Positions 10,713 through 23,298 of a DNA stretch of 64,000 nucleotides are shown here, one piece after another (the stretch's first letter is position 1; each line of letters starts with the position of its first letter). The position numbers and the translations under genes are program-made. A model generated the notes under the pieces. That model worked only from the letters and a program-made list of their open reading frames with translations. It searched no databases and was not told the DNA's origin. Location of the stretch: assembly GCA_034620365.1 (NCBI GenBank), contig JAQGEQ010000334.1, forward strand, positions 62,001 to 126,000, read 5' to 3'. This DNA is from Pegea sp. RAD2-039. Taxonomy: Eukaryota; Chordata; Thaliacea; Salpida; Salpidae.

Positions 10713-10822
10713 GTTGAAATTTATTCAACTCCAAATTAGAAAAAAGTCAAGTATTTATCGGCAAGGGACCTTAGTCTCAGTTTTTTATTATATAAAACCT
10801 TCTTATAATCTAGTCTTTGTGT
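10713..10822 (+). promoter_or_regulatory. TATA module, TTTGTGT variant
   Basis: Inverted repeat from 10713, TATATAAAAC from 10789, TTTGTGT from 10816; spacing 27 bp despite a mutated word. Confidence 0.5.
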
Positions 10823-11521
10823 TGTAAGCTGGTAAAAAATTGAATATTTGGGATAATTTCAATTTTCTTTTACTTTTTAACTTATAAAAAATATAATATT
10901 TTACTGAGTAAGCATACATTTGAAATTTAATAAAAATTTTTAGGAAGTTAGCAAAATTTTACAGCTTTTGCTTGCGGAAAATTATTTTAATGTTTTGAAT
11001 TTAATAGATCATAGCAAGAAATAATTTAGTAGCATAAGTTGATTCAACTTTCTATACAAATGTTTATTAATAAGACAATTAAACAAGTTATTTGTTTGTT
11101 ATATTAGTTTAATATATTTAGTTTTAAAAACTTTTGTCGAATTATTTGTAAACTTGAACAGTCGCTAGTTGTTGCTGTTAACCTTACGTTAATTCTTTTA
11201 TCTTTCATTTGACTTCTTAAACTGAAAAATCATTTCAAAACATAAAAACTTATCTTAAATACAATTGATGTTAAAATGTGGCACTAGCCATTAGAGAATT
11301 GGTTTTTAACTATTTATCAGCCTACTTTTGTACTGACAATCTTATTACTGACAAATAAACTAATCCTTATTAATCTACTACATACTAAAAATATGTTTCC
11401 ACAAATTTATTAAACTATTAAAAACAGATTAATAATATAATTACGATTGTCATGATAAACTTCTGTCATTAATGCATTGCAAGCGTCAACATTGTTTTTG
11501 ATTTAAGCATATGAAAAGAAT

Positions 11522-11772
11522 GGGAAGTAAATATTTTAATGTTTGAATCAGTTTCTATAATATACATATATATGTATATATATAATCAAATTAGTTTATT
11601 GTTCAAGAAACTATATAAGCCAGAACAGACAAGAGTTATAGCTGTCAGTTTTCAACTAAACATTTTTCATCATTTAGAAACAATTTTTTGTTTAATGGTA
11701 CCAAAAAAGGGTTAGAAACTTTAATGTTTACTTTTGTAAATAATCTAATAAGTGCGTTGTAAACTAATTAAA
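11522..11772. repeat. Element C segment, deleted from the sister copy
   Basis: An alternating TA/CATA tract (about 11563-11582) precedes TATATAAGCC and a short hairpin-like 'agttatagct'. The same segment, with the same flanks, is present at about 34945-35200, so its absence at 5173/5174 is a deletion, not an insertion here. Other element C copies: near 15100, 18040, 24086, 26268 and 62308. Confidence 0.55.
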
Positions 11773-11890
11773 TTTTCGCCAGTAAAAATTATTATCCAGA
11801 AATTGAAAATCAAGTCGAGCTGAAAAATATTTAAAACTAAAACTATAGAATTGTAACCATATTTCTACTTGGTAATATTGATTAAAATTT

Positions 11891-12008
11891 GTTGAAACTT
11901 ATTCAACTTCAAATTAATAAAAGATTGCCTGATATAACCAACCGTATATATGTGTTACGTTTCGAGTATACTATTATTTAAAAGAATCTTATAGTCTAGT
12001 GTTTGTGG
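11891..12008 (+). promoter_or_regulatory. TATA/TTTGTGG module, 68-bp class
   Basis: Inverted repeat 11891-11907, TATTTAAAAG from 11975, TTTGTGG from 12002 (27 bp). Element B follows at 12358. Confidence 0.6.
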
Positions 12009-13521
12009 TGTAGACTTGTAAAAAAATTGAATTTGTTAATAATCATTTCTCAGAGATAAACACCCTTGGATAGTTTCAACTTTATTTTAATTTTTCAACT
12101 TTTTAAAATTATAATTTTTGCATAGTAAGTGTACATTTTAATTTTTAAAACGTTCATTACAGAAGTTACCAAAGTGTTACACCTATTGCAGGTGTAAGAG
12201 TTTTTTAATCGTTTTAGCATAACAGAACATTGCAGCAAATAATTTAAGGGCTGATATGATCTTCTATACAATTGCTCGCTAATAACAAAATCAAGGGATG
12301 TTTGTTTTTTGGTTTAGTTTTTTGTTTCTTAAAAATCAAACAATTTGTTTGTAAATCACAACAGTCGCTACCTGACGCTGTTGGTACTTGATTTTAACTT
12401 TTTTTTCTAATTCTGGAAAGCCATTTTAAAGCAAGAATATTTTGTTACATTCTATTAAATATTAATGGGTGCTACTTAGCTCTTATAGAAAAGGTTTTAG
12501 ACTGTTTATCTGCTAAATTTTGTGCTGACAATCGTATTAATGACTAATATAACCTTGTTATTATATTACGAGTCAAGGATACATTTAAACAAAGTTCAAT
12601 AAAGTATTTAAAACAAATTATTAAAATGATTACACTTCTCATTAACAAATTCTGTCATTAATGATTTATGTGAATCAAAATTGAATCCACATTTTAGTTT
12701 GTGTTGTTATTTTTATTTCAGAACCCGTTTTTTTTTACGGCTGACTTAAAAATAAATATTGCTAATCCTAGTGAAGCTAAATAGAAACGTTTTTTATAAA
12801 TAGTAAGTATTACATAACTCCAACAATTTAAATTTACTTAAAAAGATCCTTAAACTTTTAAGCAATTTCATTTCATATTTATTTAAACAATGAAATGCTT
12901 TACTATCTGTATCTCTTGCAAATTAATATGGGCTGACCCCAATCAATTAACTCGTTAAAATTTAAGTTACTAATTCACATCTGATTTCAACTCTAATAAG
13001 ATAAGGAGTTTTTCATTACATTTACTTCTATTTAAGAGATATATTCTTTTCTTACTTTAGTATTGCAAAGAAATATTTTTTTACATACAAAATTTACTAA
13101 AGATTGTGGTTTCTTTGTTTTTTAAATAAAATCAAAAACTTTAATTCAATATTAAAAAATCAAATTTATTAAACTGATATTACAACCAATAATAAAAAAG
13201 ATAAAATAAAGTACCTGCAATGACATCTTGCGGATGTCCTGATTTACAAATAATTTGTTTGATTTTTAAGAAGCAAAATTAATTAAACTAAACCAAAAAC
13301 CAGCGCGCTTGGTTTTGTTATTAGCAAACCTTTATATAGAGAAGCAAATCAGCCCTTTAAATATTCGCTGATTATTTATGCTATTATCATTATATTTTCT
13401 TATCATTATCAATATTATTGGTGATTACAGGTGATATCTTAAGGAACGTTAAGTGTTCTGTAGCTTAATTTGTTTTGTAAAGTATTACTTTCTATAGCTC
13501 TATCATGGATATAATTTAAAA

Positions 13522-13635
13522 GTTGAAACTTAATCAACTTCAAAATATTAGTAAAAACTTGGAGAACTTCAAATTCATCTCTTTCACCGTTATACTCCTG
13601 TTATATATTATTGCATTCTTATCTAATGTTTGTGG
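13522..13635 (+). promoter_or_regulatory. TATA/TTTGTGG module, 64-bp class
   Basis: Inverted repeat from 13522 with one arm changed (AATCAAC), TATATATTAT from 13602, TTTGTGG from 13629 (27 bp). Confidence 0.55.
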
Positions 13636-14307
13636 GTTGCAATTTTAAAATCCTTACTTTTTACAGATAAGCTACTTATAATCTAAAACAGACGCTACTA
13701 AGTAATTATTTTTTCAGTTCTTAATCTCTATTTACTATTAAAAAATCGATTTTCTTTTTAAAAACATCCTATAGAGAGTCAAAGCTTCGTATAATCTAGT
13801 GTTTGTGGTGTAAACTGGTAAAAAATTGATTTCGTTAATAATCATCTATTCCAAACTCAATATCTTTGGCTAATTTCAACTTTTTAATTTATACAATGTA
13901 TTTTTTTGCTGAGTAAGAGTACATTTTAAATTTAACCAAAATTACTGAAGAAATTAGCAAAATCTTATATCTACTGCGCGTGGAAAATTATTTTATTGTT
14001 TTCTATTTAAAAAACCTATCAGCAAATATATGTATATGTATTTTCAATTCAAATGTTTGTTAATAGCAAAACAAACAAGTTGTCATTTCAGATTAATATA
14101 TTTTATAAAAATCATAACTTTTTTAGTTATTTTTGTTAAGAAAAACGTTTTCTGTTTAAAAAAAAAATCAGTATTTTAATTAATCAGTTCTTTAACAAAT
14201 TTTACATCCAATTTTTCATTTTAAAATTAAAATTCATTTAGATTTATCATTTTGCTTTTTTTCTTGTTTTAGCACAGTTAGCAAAATATAATAAGGAAAG
14301 ATAATTT

Positions 14308-15870
14308 CTCAGAAGAGAAATGTAGCAGAGAAATCTCAGTTTTGTTAATCTACTGATTGCTGTTTGTTAAAGATAATAATACTTTCAAATAACATTATTT
14401 AAAAAATAGTCCAACTAAGAAAACTAATTTGTACTCCTTATAATTGGGATAGTTGTAAATTTTTATATTATTTTTAATGTCGTTATTTTTTGTTAAATTT
14501 AAATTAACTTCAGTTTATTCACCTTATTTTTTCATTTATTGAAAAAACGGTAAATGTAAGTTTCTTCATATACTTTATAATTTGCTTTCTTGTTATATTA
14601 AAGACAAACTAAAATCGTAAAAGTATTGTGTTTTAAAGGATAAGGTTCATAAAATTTCATGATTTAATTTTAGAAAGTATAATTTTGAAATTATGTTATA
14701 TATATTGTCCTTAGAAAGATTACTTATAAAATTTAAAAATTATTTTTGTTGAGAACCTCAAACTATTGAGACATGAGACAATGATTGAAAGTAAAGCTAT
14801 TGTGTTTTAAAATAGAAAGGTTATAAAATTTTTTTATTTAAATTTAGAAAGTGTAATTTTGAAATTAAATTACATGCATTGTCCTTAGAAAATTTCCATT
14901 TATAATTAAAAAATTATTTTTGTTGACAACCACAATCTATACAGATGATTGTTTGATATAGATAATAAATTTTTAAAATAACATTTAATACAAAAATTGA
15001 AACTAACTAAAATGAAGAAATGAATAGGAAGCTAAAGTTTTAATGTTTAGATCAGTTTTGTATGATAGACACAGATCATTTTCTCATTCAAGAAGTTATA
15101 TAAGCCAAAACCGACAAGAATTTTATTTTTCGACTTTCAACTAAATATTTTTCCTGTTAGAAAAAGTTTTTATTTATTTAACCCGAAAATTAATTTTTAG
15201 AAGCTTTATAATTTACTTTGAAAGTTGATTTTTGTTAAAAATTTAGCAAATGCGCTATATGTTAAAAAATTATTTGATTTTTGCTAGTAAAAAATGTAAT
15301 CTGGAAATTGAATACAAGTTGAATAGGAAATTTGTTGACCAAATTATATTCATTTAATTTTTTTTGTGCAATGATTATCTTTGTAGAAAACTAACCATTA
15401 AGTTTTATTCTAAAAAGTTGCTTAGCTTAATCAGATAGAACTTATATTTTCATTGTCAATAAAAGCAAAAAAGGAATTGATACTCTGTTATAAGACAGCT
15501 GCTGTTTTAAAATTTTACGTTAAAAAGTCTTAATAAATGTTTGTTATTGATTAATACATGTCAATTTTTTTGAAGAAAACTATATTTATTTAATTATCAA
15601 ACTAAAGTAATTTCAAAGCAAATAAAATATAAAAAATTCTAATCTCCATTTAAAACCTCTAACATCTATGATAAAAGATTTTATCTTTAATAAAATCCTT
15701 AAATCCTGGAACAAACTTAATAACGGCGTTTTTGTTGAATTTCTGCTAAGGAATAAAGTTTTTTACTGTAAACAATAAAAAAGAATTTTTTGACATGCTT
15801 ATTACTTTGTTTAAAACATCTCAAAATTGTTTGAAATAAAAGTACTGTTTGCAAAAAAACGGAAACTATA
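14308..15870. repeat. Mosaic non-coding segment
   Basis: The first part resembles 9690-10130 and 31620-32010. From about 15000 it resembles 26220-27230. TATA-less, TTTGTGG-like remnants lie near 14746 and 14925, and an element C copy is near 15098-15145. No coding region is found. Confidence 0.55.
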
Positions 15871-17675
15871 TAACTAAATGATTAAAGGGAAATTCCAGAT
15901 ACTTTTCTAAAATTCTTTCTACAATGTTTAAATATTAGTTATAAATTAAATTTACTTTTGTATATTATGAATAACTTTCTTTAAGTATTAATATTTGTTG
16001 CAGCATTTCTTTATTTTGCTAAAATATTTTAGTTGAAAGAAAATATCTCAAATATACATTGTTGAAAAATATATAATTGAAATTGTTAACCTCATAAATA
16101 TTGTTCTGAAATAAGTCAACATAACAATTTTAAACAAACAAGATGTTTGTCTTTGGCTTAGTTTAATTTATTTTATTTCTATAATATCAACCAATTTATT
16201 TGTAACTCACAACATCCGCCAACTGTCGCTGTTGGTATTTTAATTTATCTTTTTTTGTATTCAATTTCATATTCTAAAAAATCAAAATATAAACAAACTA
16301 AAATTGCTGCTTTACAGTTGCTACTTACTTTTGTACTGACAATTGTATTATTGACAAATGAATTAAGTCTTGTTAATAAATTACAATGCTAAATTTGCTA
16401 ACATAAATCATGTATAGGAAAAAAATTAAAGATAAACACTGCCAATCCTATTGAAGCTAGATGGAAATGTTTTTTTATAAATAGTAAGTATTACATAATT
16501 TAAACAAATTAAAATTACTTTATAAAAAGAAATCTTTAAACTCTTACGCAATTTCATTTTGTAGTTATATAAACAATGAAATGCTTTACCAGCTGTATCC
16601 CTTGCAAATTAATATGGGCTGACCCCACTCAATTAACTCGTTAAATTTTAAGTTACTACTTCACATCTGATTTCAACTCTATTAAGACAACAAGTTGTTC
16701 ATTTTATATACTTCTCTATAACAAATACATTCTTTTCTAACTTTAGTTTTGCAAACAAATATTTCTTACATAAAAAAATTACTAAAGATTGTGATTTCTT
16801 TGTTTTTTAAATATAAATCAAAAACATTTATTCAATATTAAAAAATAGTACAAATAAATAAAAACTTTATTTTTAAATGTTTATTTTTAAGAAGTTTACT
16901 TTTTTCTGTCTTAACCCACAAATTTGAGACTAAAACAGGTTTATATATAAGATTATGTTTCTCGTGTTGATGTAAAGTAAACCAATTCTGTATAAACGAA
17001 TTCATTTAGAAACTGATGCATTCAGTTGAATTTAAAAGGATAATTTTCCTACAGATTGTTTGTTTTGATGAATTTCAATTATTACTGAAGTCGCTTTCTA
17101 TGGCCTGAAATTTATCAATTGACATCAAAGCTACCAATTCTTGTTTCATTAATTTGTAAAAGATGATAATTTCAGTTGAATTAAAAGCTATCTAATCCAC
17201 AGGTTATTGTTTTGTTGATAATTAATTATCAATAAAGTCGCTTCTAATGAGATTAGTAATTGGTGAAAGTGAAGGAATTGTCTTTTTGTACTTGTTGTCT
17301 GGAGCTTGTCTTTCTGAATTGTCTTTCTCTTGCTAGTTGTTTTTGTTTTTTTTTTCAACTTACATATAACTTAAAGAAGAAAAAAATGCTATTCTCGAAT
17401 TTTTAAAAGAATTGTAAGAAAATGCTTTTGAAACCACGTTCAAAAACAATTTTTGATTATGTCACTTTTCTTTAAATTATAAAAAATCAGATTTCATAAA
17501 GTTATTAATTTATTAAAACAGTGATTACTTAACTAACTGAAATAAATACTTCTATCACAGATAAATAATACAAGTTACAATAATTCTAAAATTTAAACAA
17601 GTTTTTCAATATGATTATTCTATATGATTGTTCAACAAAATTAAAAAAGTATCAAGTAAAAGATAATATTATTAT
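15871..17675. repeat. Duplicated block, copy of 2129-3904
   Basis: The order matches the other copy: element B at 16209-16236, element D at 16548-16625, minus-strand module at 16916-17027, and the 18-bp TAATTA palindrome near 17215. About 40 bp near 15915-15955 is absent from the copy at 2129. Confidence 0.8.
16916..17027 (-). promoter_or_regulatory. TATA/TTTGTGG module, minus strand
   Basis: TATATATAA from 16949, TTTGTGG from 16922 (27 bp), inverted repeat AACTGA/TCAGTT 17011-17027. The stem has one T-to-C change (CTGTCTTA), which would be a G-U pair in a minus-strand RNA. Confidence 0.6.
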
Positions 17676-17687
17676 ATTAAAAAACAA

Positions 17688-18435
17688 TTAGCAAAAAAAT
17701 AAGAAAGGTAATTTTAAACTAATCAAAATATTTTATTTTGTAGAAATACTTTTTTGATAACTCTAAACCTTTCTACTTGCTTTAAATTATTAATCTTTTA
17801 GTACATATCATCTTAACTCAATAAATCTAGTAATAACTTCTTGTTTTATCTTATGTTTGTATTCTTTTATAGAAATTGCAATTTACTTTTAAGTATATTT
17901 GATTACAAAATATAATTCAAAATAACAATTGTTATAAAAACTGAAACTAACCAAAATCAAGCAATGAATAAGAAGCATAAGTTTTAAAGTTTTGATCAGT
18001 TTCTAAGATAGACACCGATCATTTTCTCATTCAAGAAAATATATAAGTCAAAACAGACAACAGTTATATCTGTCGATTTTCAAATAAATATTTTCTTTCG
18101 TTAGGAAAAGTTTTTGTTTATGAAACCCGAAAAGAAATTAGTAGAAACTTTATAATTTACTTTGAAAGTTGACTTTTGTTGATAATTTAACAAATCTGCT
18201 AGATGTTAAAAACTTATTTGATTTTTGCTAGTAAGAAACATAATCTAGAATTTGAAAACAATTTAAATTGGAAAATTCCGGATTAAATTATATTCATTTA
18301 ATACTTTTTGTGATATGATTATCTGTGTAGAAAATTAACAATGAAATTTTATTCTAAGAAGTTGCTAAACTCAATCAGATATAATTTATATTTTAACGGT
18401 CAATAAAAGCAAAATAAAGATATTGATATTGCGTT
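17688..18435. repeat. Duplicated block, copy of 25918-26660
   Basis: The block starts at 'attagcaaaaaaataagaaa' in both copies and includes an element C copy near 18040-18090. No coding region is seen. Confidence 0.7.
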
Positions 18436-18894
18436 ATAAGTTTCTTTGATGAATTTATGCTTAGGAATTAAGTTAAACATTTTATTTTGTATGTTTTTAA
18501 AATTGTAAAATTAAGTTCATTAATTCATTAATTACTTAAAAATTTTATTAACGACTCTTAAAAATAATTTTCATTTTAAAAGTAAATTACATCTTTAATT
18601 TAACATTTAGTTTGTCTTCCCATTTTATCACAATTAGGAATATATATACAAAAGAATTTTAAATGAAGGAAATAATTTCACTTCTCTGTAATTAGAGTTG
18701 TCGGAAAACAAAAACTTAAAATTATATCATGTATGACACTCATAGCAAACATAATTGACCGTCGTTCATCAAAGTAATTTGAGTATATTGAGTTCGATTC
18801 TTTATACAACTGAATAATTCAGTTTTCAAATTAAACAAGAATACTTAAACAAATATCAAAAATAGCCTTAGTTTTCATAGGAAACTAAAATTGT

Positions 18895-18926
18895 TATATT
18901 AACTTTTTTCAATTTTGTGTTTGTGG
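18895..18926 (+). promoter_or_regulatory. TATA/TTTGTGG core, 25-bp spacing subfamily
   Basis: TATATTAACT from 18895 and TTTGTGG from 18920. The copies at 40085 and 51412 have the same 25-bp spacing, so it is a subfamily character. Confidence 0.45.
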
Positions 18927-20082
18927 GGTTAATACAAATAAAATTGAGTTTGCTAAAAGCCGAAAACTTACTTTTCTAACTTTAATTTTTCTATTACTTA
19001 TTATCAAAAAACAAAATATTTTTGATTGATACTTACCAAGTTTTTTAAAGAAATTTTTTTCTAGGATTGTTTATAATTTTCTAATCGTGACTTCAAAAAT
19101 CTTCCAAAATTTGGTAAACTTAATTTTCAAATCATCGATTAAAATTTTTTCTAGCGAAATTCATACAATTACTCTGTTACATTTGATAAAGATTTATTAC
19201 TTCAAGTTTTTACAGCAACTAAAATATATTTTATCAATAAATCGATAGATATTTTATTTTGATTGAATTATTTATTTGATATATCTGCGAACATAGAATC
19301 TTTTTAAAGAATAAATTTAATGTACAACCCTTTCTCCGGAAAAATTATGATTGATGATAACTCAAGGTACTTATAATTTTTCTTGTTTGTAAACCATTGA
19401 GTTCCAAATATTTTTTGCATGACTAAAGACATGTTAGAAACAGTTTATAGAAAGAATTCCATAAAAATGCTTGAATTTATGTTTAAACTTTTAAAATAAG
19501 TATAAATTTTGTAGAATTTCTTTTAACTAAAAGTACAATTCTCTAATGGCTAGTGCCACATTTTCAAATCAAATTGTATTTAAGAAAAGGTTTTTTGTCT
19601 TGAAATGATTTCTCAGTTTAAGAAGTCAAATGAAAGATCATAAATTTAACGTAAGGTTAACAGCGACAACTAGCGACTGTTCAAGTTTACAAATAATTTG
19701 ACAGAAGTTTATGAAACAAAATTTATTAAACTGATATGACAACAAACAATGAAAAGATAAAATAAAGTACCAACAGCGACAAATTGCGGATGTAATGATT
19801 TACAAATAACTTGTTTGATTTTTAAGAAGCAAAATAAATTAAACTAAACCAAAAACAAACCAAAAACCAACTCATTTGGTTTTGTTATTAGCAAACCTTT
19901 CTATAGACAATCAAATCAGCCCTTTAAAGATTTGCTTATTATTTATGTTATTAATATTATATATTTTTTTCTATTATTAGTGATTACAGGTGATATCTTA
20001 AGCAACGTTAAGTGTTTTATAGCTTGATATGTTTTGCTTATGTATCTACTTTCTATAGTTCTATTATTTATATTATCTTTAA

Positions 20083-20196
20083 GTTGAAACTTATTCAAAC
20101 TCAAAATATTAGTGAACATTTGGAAAACTTCAAAACTATCTTTTGCACCGCAATAATCATGTTATATCTTATTGCATTCTAATTAAATGTTTGTGG
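20083..20196 (+). promoter_or_regulatory. TATA/TTTGTGG module, 64-bp class
   Basis: Inverted repeat from 20083, TATATCTTAT from 20163, TTTGTGG from 20190 (27 bp). Confidence 0.5.
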
Positions 20197-20280
20197 GTTG
20201 AAATTTTAAAATCCTTACGTTTTACAAACTTTGATGAACTTTTAATTTTTAAAATTATTCAATTTGTGTTTGATTTTATT

Positions 20281-22183
20281 GTGTAAGATTTCGCAATTTG
20301 TGTTTTACTACTATCTTTCTAATTTTATGTTTTAACTCTATAGTTTACGTTTTGTGATAATTCAAAAAATGTGCTAGGTGTTTAAACTTTATTGACCTTT
20401 GCTGGTAAAGAATAAAACCCAGAAAATTTAAATCAAGTTGAATTGGAATATTTTAAAAAGTAAAATTATAGAATTGTTACTTTTTCATTAATATGATATT
20501 TATGTCTTAGTTTAAACGGACATTACTAATTTAAAAATAAAATTGCTGTTGATGTTCTGAATTTCAGCAACTTATGAGAAGTTTCAACTTTTACTTTTTA
20601 TTTTACTTTTGTATGCGTTTTTGTACTACAGCCGAACAGTTTTTATTTATATTCGTGAAACTACTGTAAGAAGTTATTCAAGCTTTTTAAACAAAACCAA
20701 TTTTATACAAATTACACAATTAATCATTTTAGAAATTGATGTTTTTTAAATTTAGCTTCTTATTTACATCTAAGAAATACCAATGAGAAGTTACTATTAG
20801 TTACTGTTTGTTTTTTGTTTTCATGAAGTATACTTTCCTCGGTTTCAACCCACAAACATGAGACTAAAACATGCTTATTTATAAGGCTTGACTTTTCCAC
20901 TTAACATTAAAGTTAGGATAAATATTCTCTCCATCGAATCTGATTTATTTGAAAACTGATAATTTCAGTTGAATTAAAAGCAAACTAATCGACAAGTTTT
21001 TGGTATTGTTGATTATCAATTATAAATAAAGTCGCTGCTAACCTGTTTAACAATTGCGGAAAGTGCAAGAATTGCGTTTTATTTTGTGGTTGTTATCATT
21101 TATCTTTTCAACTAAAACCATACTTAAAGACAGGATTTTTTCATGCTTTTTAGTTTTCTGTATAGCTTACAAGACGTGTTTCCATTTAAAAACGTTGTTG
21201 CTGAAGTTTTAAAATATTTTTAAGTTAAACCTTTTGATACCATGATCCACAAAATATTTTTGATCTGTTGATTTTTTGTGACTAAGAAGTAATTAAGTAT
21301 TACAAAGTTAGTAACTTCACAGATTAAGTGCTTTTGGTAGTCATAAGGTGTTACCTACCCTTAATCATGCTTACTTATTCAAATACCTTAAATTGCATCA
21401 TCAATACAATTAGATAATTTGTTTGCTGTATCTTCTAGATTCTTTCTATATTTTTTTAGATATCTCTTACAATATTTTAGGAAGAAAAATTTGAAAGAAT
21501 TTGGAGCAGATAATATTCTGTTGAGCTCAACTACGGATTATTGTTTGAAGTAGATTATAAACTTTTAAAGAAAAAACTTCGTTTTTTTAAGTAACAAAAA
21601 CACTTTTTACTAATAAATGTAGGATAGAATTTTATAGCTTTAATGTAGTTATAGCTATTTACAATAATTTATTTTCCTAATAAAGGATACTTTTTATTTA
21701 CTCGAAAAACGCTTTAATAGAATTTTCATCAAATTTATCTATTTTATGTATACATAATCTAATTCTTTATAAAAATAAAAGTTTAAAAATTCTTTTCCAA
21801 AATTGAGTTTTGAATCAAAAATAAATTCTGCTGTAATTTATGCTAAGCAAATTTAAATAATAAAGAATATATAAAAATTTTATAAATATTGGGTTGTAGT
21901 TTTTACTAATATATGATTTACATTTTGATTAACGGCTAAATTTAAAGTAATGTCTATCAGAACAATTATTCTGAAATATCATTTCAAAACCAGAATATTT
22001 TTCTTAAGCTAAATTCGTTATTGAACTCTGGAACTTAGATCTTAAAAATTTGATTTTTGACTGTTTAACTGACAATGGTATTATTGACAAATAAATTAAA
22101 TTTCATTATTGTATTCCATTTCAAAAATATAGATTTTTTATTTTAATATAGTTTCAAAAACAAATTAATAATATATTATGTAT
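20281..22183. repeat. Mosaic non-coding segment
   Basis: It contains a minus-strand module at 20850-20970, followed by 'ataaagtcgctgct' near 21030. The part 21690-22160 is shared with 54190-54680 and partly with 27840-28150. No coding region is found. Confidence 0.55.
20850..20970 (-). promoter_or_regulatory. TATA/TTTGTGG module, minus strand
   Basis: TATAAATAAG from 20883, TTTGTGG from 20856 (27 bp), inverted repeat AACTGA/TCAGTT 20954-20970, 71 bp from TATA. Confidence 0.55.
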
Positions 22184-22817
22184 TAGTAATACTTTGTAGA
22201 GAGCTCAATGCCCTTGGCTAATTTCAATGCTTGTTTTAATTACTAACTTTTCTAAGACATAGATTTGTGTTGAGTAGGTTTATATTTTAAACTATAAATT
22301 CTTAATTCAAGAAATTAGCAAAATTTTACACCTACTGTGATTCCAAAACTATTTTAATCGTTTTAATTTAACAAAACATAGCAGCAATTAGTTTAAGGGC
22401 TTATGATGAATGATTTTCCTTACACATGTTTGTTAAAAGCAAAACAAACAGAGTTGGTTTTTGTATTCTATAATTTAATATATTTTGTTTCTCAAAATAC
22501 AAGCAAACATTCTTAAGCATTAACAGTTGCGAGCTGTTGCTGTTGATAGTTCACTAAAACATTGTTATTTTTGGATTTTTTTTATTTCTTTTATTAATAA
22601 ATTGTTATTGATTTACATGATGGACATTTTCTCACAACAGTTTAATAACAAATTGTTGCGCTTAGCAATGATAAAATTGAATTTAGACTATTCATTTACC
22701 TACTTTTGTTCTGACTGTTTGTATAAGACTAAAATTTTTTAATAATAAGTTAATAATATTATTACACTTGTCAGAAACAGCTTCTGTTATCTTAGATTTG
22801 TATGTACTATTATTAAA
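22184..22817. repeat. Duplicated block, copy of 55373-56001
   Basis: The two copies share a start at 'tagtaatactttgtagagag' and an end after 'gatttgtatgtactatta'. A diverged element B lies at 22520-22548. The frame at 22527-22742 spans this element and is not preserved in the sister copy, so I do not call it a gene. Confidence 0.75.
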
Positions 22818-23172
22818 TAACAGTGGTATTATTATTAAATAATATTATATTAAATAATATAATAGTGGTGCAATAATATATTAACTAATAATAAAAATTT
22901 CAAAACACCTAAGGAAGCTACTTATAATCCAAAACAAACGCTAATAAGTTAATTTTTTTTTTATTTCCTAATCGATATTTACTAATACAAAATCGATTTT
23001 CGGTTTAAAAAAGACCTATAGAGAGTTAATCTAAGCTTTTAAAAGTCAAGTATGGTGTAATTTCTTTTAAGAATTATAACAACATATTTCTTGCGTTTGA
23101 AAATTATACCAGGAAACCATATGCAAGTTAAAAGGTAGTAGATAAACCGCTTGGTCACATTGATTAAAGTTT

Positions 23173-23298
23173 GTTGAAATACATTCAACTTCAAAATAAA
23201 GTGATCCTACGATTATCAACTGAGATCGATAGTTGTACCTAATCTCCTTCACTCAGTCAATAGCTATATAGAAGCTTCTTAAATTCTACTGTTTGTGG
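23173..23298 (+). promoter_or_regulatory. TATA/TTTGTGG module, 76-bp class
   Basis: Inverted repeat GTTGAAATACATTCAAC at 23173-23189, TATATAGAAG from 23265, TTTGTGG from 23292 (27 bp). Element B follows at 23656. Confidence 0.6.

Larger units (their letters stand above)
10568..14307. repeat. Large duplicated block, copy 2 of the 3.5-kb duplication
   Basis: This is the fuller copy of 4231-7704. It retains 11522-11772, which carries element C (TATATAAG from about 11622, then 'agagttatagctgtcag'), absent from copy 1. It contains modules at 10713-10822, 11891-12008 and 13522-13635, a headless copy near 13785, element B at 11157-11182, 12358-12388 and (reverse) 13211-13240, and element D at 12865-12935. 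The stretch from about 12400 to 14150 is nearly base-identical to copy 1. Confidence 0.85.
18475..20280. repeat. Duplicated block, copy of 50985-52797
   Basis: The two copies are almost identical over about 1.8 kb. A third, partial and more diverged copy lies at 39650-40535. It contains a 25-bp-spaced module (18895-18926), reverse element B at 19657-19684 and 19768-19798, and a plus-strand module at 20083-20196. At 50985 and 39650 the block directly follows zinc-finger 3' flank; here it does not. Copies differ at CG sites in element B (CG here, CA at 52180 and 52191). Confidence 0.85.

Noticed and set aside
20835..20890. Nematode piRNA promoter motif, because CTGTTTCA occurs beside several modules
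   Set aside because: CTGTTTCA is present in only a few copies and reads CTGTTTTA in most. It lies downstream of the TATA box, not at the distance known for that motif.
22527..22742. 71-codon frame over element B
   Set aside because: The sister block at 55715-55925 has indels and stops in this frame.
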